A DNA stretch of 7,026 nucleotides from the NCBI GenBank assembly GCA_002715405.1, contig PAZD01000050.1, forward strand, positions 10,015-17,040, written 5' to 3'. Positions 1 through 5,213 of the stretch are shown here, piece by piece. This stretch comes from Acidimicrobiaceae bacterium. GTDB lineage: Bacteria > Actinomycetota > Acidimicrobiia > Acidimicrobiales > UBA8592. The notes beneath the pieces were generated by a model. The model was not told the DNA's origin. It ran no database searches and saw only the letters and a list, made by a program, of their open reading frames with translations. Position numbers and translations under genes: made by a program. The first letter of the stretch is position 1. Each line of letters opens with the position of its first letter.

Positions 1-3000
1 GAAGATAAAAAAAGTAAAATAGATGAAGTAAATAAACTCATTAAAGAGATGAGAAGTGAGCACAAATTAACAGATGATTTTGATTTTGATGATAAAGAAA
101 TAGAAATTTTATTTGATTATTTTCGACTCGATAAACTTAAAACTAAACTCACAAATTTAGACGAAAAATTAAAAGCTGCTAGCAAAAAAGATGAAGAATT
201 AAAAGAAAAATCTATACCATTACAGAAAAATATCCAAAGTTCTATATACAAAGATTTAAAGGAGATATATTATCCAGAAAGTATAAATTCAAAACTTATT
301 TCTTGCTTGGAAGACAAAGAAGAATGCTACTTTAATCCTGATGATTTTGGACTTGATTTTGGTGATGATTCTTCGCTTTTAAAGAAAAAAAAAATAGAAT
401 ATAATCGCAATTTAGTAAAAATTCTTAGAATGTTAAATAAAATAAACAATGTAAAAACTGAAGATGAATTATTTAAGCAACTAAAAGAAGAAGATAAAAA
501 ACGTATGGAAGAACTTGAAGATGAAATGAAAAACGGAACAATTACACCCGAAGGAGTAGAAGAACTAAGAGGATTGCTGGAGAAAGAAATTAAATCTTCA
601 GAAAATGATCTAAAAAAGACCCTTTTAGAATTAAAAGAACAATTGGTAAATAGTAATCAAGAAAGTAATAAATTATTACTTGAACAATTATTAGAAAAAG
701 CACAAGAAGAAATTTCTGAAGATCATAGAACAAGATTTGATGAAATCTCAGAAAGATTAAAGGGTCTTACGAAAGGCTTGTCCCAGGGTTCGAAAGACAA
801 AGCAGCAGCAAAAGCAGCAGCAGCAAAAGCAGCAGCAGCAGCAGAAGAAGTAGAAATACTAAAAAATAAACTTCAAGACTTGGAAGGGCGAAAAGAGGCC
901 AAGGTAACAGATGAAGAAAAGGCAGCACTACAAGCTAAGATAGATGAATTCGAAAGTGAACTCCGTCGCACAGAAGCAGCAGCAGCAGAAGCAGCGGAAG
1001 CAGCAGCAGAAGCAGCAGCAGAAGCATCGGAACAACTACAAAATCAACTAGAGGCGGCAGATGCTGAACTTCAAGACTTGAAAGGGCAACAAGAGGCCAA
1101 GGAAACAGCTGAAGAAAAGGAAGCACTACAAGCTAAGATAGATGAATCACAAGCTGAGATAGATGAATTAAGGAGGTCTGATGATTTAAACAAAAATGAA
1201 AAGAAATTACTCGCACAGCTATTTGTCAGTTACGGCCATCCAGCAATAGCAGCTGGGATTAGGGATGGAACTATAAAACCTACCCCTGCTCTATTGGAAG
1301 AATACACTGCGGCAGAAATAAGCCAGAAAAAGAAACTCACAGATGATTTAAAAAGAGAATTAAAAAAATTAAAAAATATACCACAGCCTGGAGCTGCTCC
1401 AGCTCCAGCTCCTGCTCCATCTACAGATCAGGAGCTCGGGCAGAAGGAGGAGGATACCAAGGAATGTAAGGCTTTAAATGACAGCAAAGTTTCCTTAGTG
1501 GATAATATCAAAAAATTGATTAATGAAATAAAGACTATACTTAATAGAGTAACAAATGAAAATAAAAGTAAAGTAAAAAAACAAATAGTCAAACTTATAA
1601 AAGACTCTAAAAAATCGATTGAAAATCTTAGAAAGGTATTCAAAGGGACTAAGAAAATTGAATGTAAGGGTCAATCAGGTGGTTATAAAAAAAATAATAG
1701 TAATAATAAGATTAATATGATTGGCGGGGCGAAAGAATTATATGCTGAAGATCAATTTCAAATCGAAGATTTCGAGAGGCAGTTAGAATCTCTTATTTTA
1801 GATGTTAAGGAATTAGATACTAATGAAGATGATGAAATTGATATAACTAAAATAAGGGAAATGATTATAACAATATCAGGTGCGAATAGTGAATTTGATA
1901 TATTTAAGTCTTACACAGATAAGAGACAAAAATGTAATGCGTGGAAAAAGTCAAATGAGAAATTAATCAAAGAAGGTAATTCTTTAAAAGATAAGATTGA
2001 GATGAATCCTCCATCTGATAGAGAGAGGAAGAATTTATATGTTAAATTTAGGAGTTCATTACAAGAATTACAATCGAATTTTAATCGTTGTACTTCTGAA
2101 GAAGAAAAAATAGTAGAACAAGAAAAGAAAAAAGAACAAGAAAAAGAAAAAGATGAAAAGAAAAAAGAAAAGAAAGATGAAGAAAGGGTTATTCAGGCAG
2201 ATACAAAGAAACAAGAACTTGATTTTGAAAGGGAAAAAATGCGTATGATACAGGATCGTGATAAAGATAAAATGAAGATGGAACAACTATCTGAACAAAC
2301 AAGGAAAGATGTAGAAATGGAAAAAATCAAAGCGAAACGTGAACAACAAGAACAAATCTTTGATATTGAAAAAAAGAAACTTGCCCCTCCTCCAGCACCC
2401 TCTCCTCCACCGGCACCTATTCCTTCTCCAGAGAGACTTCCAGAACAACCATCACCGCAACCACCAATTAAAGAAAAAAAAGGAGAAAAAGGAGGTATAC
2501 TTGGTAAAATGAAATCATTCATTGGAATTGAAGAAGAAGGTAAAGAAGGAGAAGAAGTAGATAAACAAGGTAAAAAAATAGAAGAAGATACACTTGATCA
2601 AATGGTAGATTTTATGGAAAATATTTTTGAAGATGATAATGTACAAGCGAAACTAAGGAGTGAAGATGTTCGGAAAGTTGATGATGTAATTGAAAATTGG
2701 CAAAGCCTCTATAGAGAACATGAAGAATTAGAAGATAAATTAAAACAACAACAACAACTATATGATTATAAAGAGACGGAATTCGATAAATTATTAGATC
2801 AAAAAGATGAAACAATTGATCAACTATCATCCAGATTAGTTAATTTACAATCACAACTCAAAAAGTTTAAGAATTCATGTAAGAAGAAAATTGAAGGAAT
2901 TCAGGCACTTGAAGAACAAAATGATGTAGAGGATCTAAGGGAAAATACTGAAGTTTTTGATCTGGCAATTTCTGAATTTAATGAACGGATTAAAGAATGT

Positions 3001-3324
3001 AAAAATGAACTTAGAAGGATTTCTCAAGAAAAAGAAAAAGAAATGAAAGATTATTTTGAATTATTACAAGATAGACCAGATAATGTTTATCTAGAAGATC
3101 TAGATAAAAGTATAAAAGAAAAGAAGAAACCCAAGAGAAAGACTAAAAAGAAAAAACCTAAACGTGTTCAATCTGCTAGAAAGCCAAAAGGAAGAAAGGA
3201 TCCTAAAAGGACAAAGGGTAAAGAAGGCCCGAAAAGGAAAAAGGATAAAGAAGGCCCGAAAAGGAAAAAGGATAAAGAAGGTCCGAAAAGGAGTATTCGT
3301 AAAAAAAGGAGGGTAAAGAACTAA
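1..3324 (+). CDS. Giant coiled-coil protein with basic repeat tail, 5'-partial
   Basis: I do not recognise a named family. The reading frame is open from base 1; the first ATG in the window is at 49, but the 16 codons before it (EDKKSKIDEVNKLIKE) are of the same charged helical type, so the true start is probably upstream. The order of parts is: acidic/lysine-rich helices (1-780); Ala/Glu coiled coil with GCA-codon runs and an internal duplication (800-1170); a short less repetitive segment containing LLAQLFVSYGHPAIAAGIRD (about 1195-1330); a Pro-Ala hinge (1381-1426); a helical region with two Gly-Gly sites (1678 and 1723); a long E/K/R/Q helix (about 2095-2380) that could be a single stable charged helix; a Pro-rich hinge (2383-2469); another coiled coil (about 2700-3090); and a Lys/Arg tail (3100-3321). 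No signal peptide or membrane segment is visible. A structural or scaffold role, with the tail binding nucleic acid or another polyanion, is inference. Gene 2 follows after 46 nt. Confidence 0.85.
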   Translation, partial: EDKKSKIDEVNKLIKEMRSEHKLTDDFDFDDKEIEILFDYFRLDKLKTKLTNLDEKLKAASKKDEELKEKSIPLQKNIQSSIYKDLKEIYYPESINSKLISCLEDKEECYFNPDDFGLDFGDDSSLLKKKKIEYNRNLVKILRMLNKINNVKTEDELFKQLKEEDKKRMEELEDEMKNGTITPEGVEELRGLLEKEIKSSENDLKKTLLELKEQLVNSNQESNKLLLEQLLEKAQEEISEDHRTRFDEISERLKGLTKGLSQGSKDKAAAKAAAAKAAAAAEEVEILKNKLQDLEGRKEAKVTDEEKAALQAKIDEFESELRRTEAAAAEAAEAAAEAAAEASEQLQNQLEAADAELQDLKGQQEAKETAEEKEALQAKIDESQAEIDELRRSDDLNKNEKKLLAQLFVSYGHPAIAAGIRDGTIKPTPALLEEYTAAEISQKKKLTDDLKRELKKLKNIPQPGAAPAPAPAPSTDQELGQKEEDTKECKALNDSKVSLVDNIKKLINEIKTILNRVTNENKSKVKKQIVKLIKDSKKSIENLRKVFKGTKKIECKGQSGGYKKNNSNNKINMIGGAKELYAEDQFQIEDFERQLESLILDVKELDTNEDDEIDITKIREMIITISGANSEFDIFKSYTDKRQKCNAWKKSNEKLIKEGNSLKDKIEMNPPSDRERKNLYVKFRSSLQELQSNFNRCTSEEEKIVEQEKKKEQEKEKDEKKKEKKDEERVIQADTKKQELDFEREKMRMIQDRDKDKMKMEQLSEQTRKDVEMEKIKAKREQQEQIFDIEKKKLAPPPAPSPPPAPIPSPERLPEQPSPQPPIKEKKGEKGGILGKMKSFIGIEEEGKEGEEVDKQGKKIEEDTLDQMVDFMENIFEDDNVQAKLRSEDVRKVDDVIENWQSLYREHEELEDKLKQQQQLYDYKETEFDKLLDQKDETIDQLSSRLVNLQSQLKKFKNSCKKKIEGIQALEEQNDVEDLRENTEVFDLAISEFNERIKECKNELRRISQEKEKEMKDYFELLQDRPDNVYLEDLDKSIKEKKKPKRKTKKKKPKRVQSARKPKGRKDPKRTKGKEGPKRKKDKEGPKRKKDKEGPKRSIRKKRRVKN
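801..1029 (+). repeat. GCA/GAA codon runs encoding Ala-rich helix
   Basis: Two blocks of near-pure GCA codons (801-845 and about 967-1029), broken by AAA or GAA codons, encode Lys-Ala and Glu-Ala helix (KAAAAKAAAAAEE and EAAEAAAEAAAEA). The regular codon use points to triplet-repeat expansion rather than slow selection for alanine. The blocks lie on either side of the first copy of the internal duplication. Confidence 0.8.
871..1147 (+). repeat. Internal duplication, two 79-bp copies 198 bp apart
   Basis: Copy 1 (871-949) and copy 2 (1069-1147) both begin with the codons for LQDL and end with ALQAKIDE. By eye they differ at 6 of 79 positions. The offset is 198 bp, or 66 codons, so the frame is kept. 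The Ala/Glu run at 967-1029 lies between them, so the duplicated unit may have been the whole 198-bp segment including Ala-rich helix. Confidence 0.8.
3196..3297 (+). repeat. 27-bp tandem repeat, KEGPKRKKD unit
   Basis: Units begin at 3220, 3247 and 3274. The first two are identical over 27 bp and encode KEGPKRKKD; the third has one silent change (GGC to GGT) and then diverges into SIR. A degenerate earlier copy (KDPKRTKG) lies at 3196-3219. The array forms the end of the basic tail of gene 1. GCC-CG bases inside the unit stand out against the AT-rich surroundings. Confidence 0.85.
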
Positions 3325-3370
3325 CTAATTTGTTTTTTTAATATTATTTTTGTGTTATATCATTTAAATA
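3325..3370 (+). promoter_or_regulatory. Short AT-rich spacer between genes 1 and 2
   Basis: This 46-nt spacer is almost entirely A and T. It holds a T-run (3332-3339), an 8-bp palindrome TAATATTA (3339-3346) and a second one, ATTTAAAT (3362-3369), directly before the ATG of gene 2. There is no Shine-Dalgarno sequence and no copy of the mimivirus early box AAAATTGA. It must contain the 3' end of gene 1, and probably the promoter of gene 2, but I cannot place either exactly. Confidence 0.35.
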
Positions 3371-4171
3371 ATGAAAAAATATTTTAACTATACCAATAAT
3401 GATATTTCAAGGATGTCATGGAATAATAGTTCAACTACAAAAGACTTTCAACCAACTCAATCAAATCGTTTAAAAAATGATATCTTTCTTAAGAAAAATT
3501 CATTATATAATTTTCGCAATGTTAATACTCCAGTTGTAGATAATAGTAAAGATAATCTTAATCAAATCGCTCATAATGTAAATAATATTGTTACATTTGA
3601 TAATGATAATACTCGTTATAATAATATGACACAAGAAATCATATCAAAGGATGAAGAACTTCAGAAATATAAGAATGAAATCTATCAACTCCAACAAGAA
3701 ATAAATGATCTCCAAAGAGAGAAGACAGAGGTAACCACAAATCAAGTTGAAGTTAAAATGTTAAAAGAAAAATTACATGAACAATATAACCTAAATAAGG
3801 AGATTAGTATTCTTCAACATGACCTTAAAAGAGCAACAATTCAAATTAAAGGTCAAAGTGAAACAATCTCAATGCTCAAAAAAATGATTAATAAATTACG
3901 TCTCGATAAATACGGATCAGATGATTTTGAAGATCAAGAAGAACCAATTCAAGAAGAAGTTAATGAATATCTATTCACAGATAAAGAATTTGAAAAACAA
4001 CATCAAATTTTTCATAACGAAAAGTTAAAACAAATGATCATCAAATATAATCAACAATTTACTCCAAGGGCAATTGATGAATTATTTATCGAAATGGAAA
4101 TAAAACCAGATATAAAAATTACAAAAGACCTTATCGCTACCATACTGAATTACCTTAAAGAAGAAGAATAA
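3371..4171 (+). CDS. Hypothetical coiled-coil protein, 266 aa
   Basis: The function is not recognised. ATG 3371 is the first start after an in-frame TAA at 3365, so the start is well fixed. Residues 1-85 are Asn/Ser-rich and look disordered (MKKYFNYTNNDISRMSWNNS). Residues about 86-178 form a heptad-like coiled coil (DEELQKYKNEIYQLQQEINDL onward, in part). A short acidic linker (DDFEDQEEPIQEE) leads to a compact segment at about 205-266 (LKQMIIKYNQQFTPRAIDE, then IEMEIKPDIKITKDLIATIL), which looks folded and is the best part for a homology search. Unlike genes 1, 3, 4 and 5 it has no Lys-rich tandem repeat. It has no signal peptide or membrane segment. Codon use is A/T-ending, like genes 1 and 4. 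It is co-directional with gene 3, 29 nt away. An oligomeric structural or adaptor protein is a guess from the coiled coil alone. Confidence 0.85.
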   Translation: MKKYFNYTNNDISRMSWNNSSTTKDFQPTQSNRLKNDIFLKKNSLYNFRNVNTPVVDNSKDNLNQIAHNVNNIVTFDNDNTRYNNMTQEIISKDEELQKYKNEIYQLQQEINDLQREKTEVTTNQVEVKMLKEKLHEQYNLNKEISILQHDLKRATIQIKGQSETISMLKKMINKLRLDKYGSDDFEDQEEPIQEEVNEYLFTDKEFEKQHQIFHNEKLKQMIIKYNQQFTPRAIDELFIEMEIKPDIKITKDLIATILNYLKEEE

Positions 4172-4176
4172 TTATT

Positions 4177-4200
4177 ATATAGTATATACTATACTATACT
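4177..4200 (+). promoter_or_regulatory. Candidate gene 3 promoter: ATATAGTATAT plus three ATACT repeats
   Basis: The 11-mer ATATAGTATAT (4177-4187) recurs at the start of gene 4 (5203-5213). It is followed by three exact direct repeats of ATACT (4186-4190, 4191-4195, 4196-4200) that run straight into the ATG. The TAG inside the 11-mer is an in-frame stop before both genes. The spacing to the ATG differs between the two genes, so a shared promoter role is uncertain. Confidence 0.3.
4178..4193. terminator. 16-bp perfect palindrome behind gene 2
   Basis: TATAGTATATACTATA is a perfect inverted repeat that begins 7 nt after the gene 2 stop codon. In mimiviruses, transcripts are known to end and be polyadenylated at palindromic hairpins just behind genes (the 'hairpin rule'), and this site fits that pattern. 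It may also serve as a promoter element of gene 3, whose ATG lies 8 nt downstream. Confidence 0.5.
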
Positions 4201-5199
4201 ATGAGTGCTTCAACCAGGGGGAAACTTGATGATTGCCCGGAGGAGTTCAAGGAGCACCTCATGAAGATGGAGGAACACTACCTGAAGAGCATGCAAATGC
4301 AAGAACACTACATGAAGAGCATACAAAATCAAGAAAAGCGCCTTAAACACCAGGAGCGGTCGGACAAGTTCGTCTCGAATCTGTTAGACCTGAGGCGGAA
4401 GCAGGATGAAAAATTAAAGTCTCAGGCTAAAGAATTAGAGTCTCAGGCTGAAGAATTAGAGTTTCAGGCTAAAGAATTAGAGTCTCAGGCTAAAAAATTA
4501 GAGTTTCAGGCTAAAGAATTAAAAACATTGAAAATAATCAATTTGGATCTGGATAAAAAATTAAAAACATTGAAAATAATCAATTTGGATCTGGATAAAA
4601 AATTAAAGATTCAGGCTAAAGACGCGCTGAAGCGGAACACCGAGGTTCTAAAATTGAAGGCGGGAAGGGCGTCGAACATTTCCCTTTCCAAAACATTGAA
4701 GAGGAAATTTGATGAAGAGAAGGAGGCGTTGCTCAAGGAAGAGAAGGAGCAGTATGAGAAAGAGAAGGAGAAAGAGAAGGAGCAGTATGAGAAAGAGAAG
4801 GAGCAGTATGAGAAAGAGAAGGAGCAGTATGAGGAAGAGAAGGAGCAGTGTAATAAAGAGAAGGGGGGGTTGATGAAGAAATATAATGAAGCATTGAGAG
4901 AAATCAACAAGATGAAGATGAAGAATGTCCGCCCTGGGCGCGCGCCCTGGGAGACATTGCGCTCGCCCCCCAGCGCCTCGGCGCAAGAGATGGAGGTATC
5001 AGGGAAAAAGAAAAAGATCACACTCGTGCAAAAAGGGGGGCGTGGACTTAAAAAGGCAAAGGAAAGAAGAAAAATTACCAAAAATAAAAGGACTAACAAA
5101 AATAAAAGGACTAACAAAAATAAAAGGACTAACAAAAGTAAAAGGACTAACAAAAGTAAAAGGACTAACAAAAGTAAAAGAATTAGAAAAAGAAAATAA
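4201..5199 (+). CDS. Repeat-built coiled-coil protein with GC-rich insert and basic tail, 332 aa
   Basis: The function is not recognised. ATG 4201 is the first start after an in-frame TAG at 4180. Nearly the whole protein is repeat: an EHYLKSMQMQ-type pair (residues 25-44), five heptads of (E)SQAKEL type (74-108), a perfect double 14-mer LKTLKIINLDLDKK (107-134), a heptad array EKEQYEK (181-219), a GC-rich Pro/Ala/Ser insert RPGRAPWETLRSPPSASAQ (about 244-262), and a Lys/Arg tail with TNKNKR/TNKSKR units (293-327). Three of the arrays have units of 7 or 14 residues, matching coiled-coil periodicity, so an extended oligomeric rod ending in a basic tail is likely. Codon use is mosaic: 4201-4410 and 4620-5060 are rich in CTG, GAG, AAG, CAC and TCG, unlike the A/T-ending neighbours, while 4411-4620 and the tail are AT-rich. 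That suggests recent acquisition or repeated insertion. It lies 29 nt after gene 2 and 12 nt before gene 4. Confidence 0.8.
   Translation: MSASTRGKLDDCPEEFKEHLMKMEEHYLKSMQMQEHYMKSIQNQEKRLKHQERSDKFVSNLLDLRRKQDEKLKSQAKELESQAEELEFQAKELESQAKKLEFQAKELKTLKIINLDLDKKLKTLKIINLDLDKKLKIQAKDALKRNTEVLKLKAGRASNISLSKTLKRKFDEEKEALLKEEKEQYEKEKEKEKEQYEKEKEQYEKEKEQYEEEKEQCNKEKGGLMKKYNEALREINKMKMKNVRPGRAPWETLRSPPSASAQEMEVSGKKKKITLVQKGGRGLKKAKERRKITKNKRTNKNKRTNKNKRTNKSKRTNKSKRTNKSKRIRKRK
4273..4332 (+). repeat. Two 30-bp tandem copies near start of gene 3
   Basis: Copies at 4273-4302 and 4303-4332 encode EHYLKSMQMQ and EHYMKSIQNQ. They differ at 4 of 30 positions by eye. The frame is preserved. Confidence 0.75.
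4420..4524 (+). repeat. Five 21-bp units encoding SQAKELE heptads
   Basis: Units start at 4420, 4441, 4462, 4483 and 4504. Each encodes one seven-residue period, (S/F)QA(K/E)(E/K)LE, and the last Glu codon becomes Lys at the join to the next array. TCT and TTT alternate as first codon, so the older unit may have been 42 bp. A diverged copy of the same motif, (I)QAKD, reappears at 4609-4623 after the 42-bp pair. Confidence 0.9.
4519..4602 (+). repeat. Perfect 42-bp tandem duplication
   Basis: 4519-4560 and 4561-4602 are identical, each encoding LKTLKIINLDLDKK (two heptads). The pair sits between the SQAKELE array and a leftover copy of that array's motif (4603-4623). Zero divergence points to a very recent duplication, or less likely an assembly artefact. 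Confidence 0.9.
4741..4857 (+). repeat. 21-bp array encoding EKEQYEK heptads
   Basis: Full units lie at 4741-4761, 4774-4794, 4795-4815, 4816-4836 and 4837-4857, with a 12-bp partial unit (EKEK) at 4762-4773. The last copies have drifted (Glu for Lys; Cys-Asn for Tyr-Glu). Glu uses GAG and Lys mixes AAG and AAA, unlike the GAA/AAA habit of neighbouring genes. Confidence 0.9.
4924..4984. repeat. GC-rich palindromic block inside gene 3
   Basis: About 80% G+C by hand count, in otherwise AT-rich DNA. An imperfect hairpin spans 4924-4958: AATGTC (4924-4929) pairs with GACATT (4953-4958), CCC (4932-4934) pairs with GGG (4949-4951), and the core GGGCGCGCGCCC (4936-4947) is a perfect 12-bp palindrome. 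A second hairpin follows, GCGCT (4959-4963) with AGCGC (4972-4976), and GCGCC/GGCGC (4973-4977, 4980-4984) is an alternative pairing. The block is read through in frame. It may be an inserted palindromic mobile element. Confidence 0.55.
5077..5181 (+). repeat. 18-bp tandem repeat, TNKNKR/TNKSKR unit
   Basis: Five full units start at 5092, 5110, 5128, 5146 and 5164, after a 15-bp partial unit (TKNKR) at 5077. The first two read TNKNKR and the last three TNKSKR (AAT to AGT), so a variant unit was itself amplified. Together with IRKRK they form the basic C-terminus of gene 3. Confidence 0.9.
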
Positions 5200-5202
5200 A
5201 TG

Positions 5203-5213
5203 ATATAGTATAT
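5203..5213 (+). promoter_or_regulatory. ATATAGTATAT element at start of gene 4
   Basis: This is the same 11-mer as at 4177-4187, and here it overlaps the ATG of gene 4 (5212). It is an odd palindrome (ATATA-G-TATAT). The intergenic gap is only 12 nt, so it could be the gene 3 transcript end, part of the gene 4 promoter, or chance in AT-rich DNA. Confidence 0.25.

Noticed and set aside
935..1126. Minus-strand poly-Leu frame opposite the Ala-rich region
   Set aside because: Shadow of GCA/GAA codon runs, not a transmembrane protein.
1652..1659. AAAATTGA, the mimivirus early promoter box
   Set aside because: This copy (and one near 2886) lies inside the coding part of gene 1, not before a start codon, so it is probably chance.
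2193..2522. Minus-strand frame opposite the Pro-rich hinge of gene 1 (Gly-rich)
   Set aside because: Gly runs are the antisense of Pro codons; the plus strand is clearly the coding one.
3220..3300. Basic tail of gene 1 as a collagen-like repeat
   Set aside because: Units are 9 residues with one Gly each and no Gly-X-Y period.
4611..5171. Long minus-strand frame opposite gene 3 (Leu/Phe/Ser-rich)
   Set aside because: It is the antisense of Lys/Glu repeats; the poly-Leu and Phe/Ser runs are what reversed AAG/GAG repeats give, not a membrane protein.
4925..5203. Overlapping + strand frame (92 codons) through the 3' end of gene 3
   Set aside because: It is open because the 18-bp repeat and the GC-rich block have no stops in that frame; the gene 3 frame is much longer and has coherent coiled-coil and basic-tail structure.
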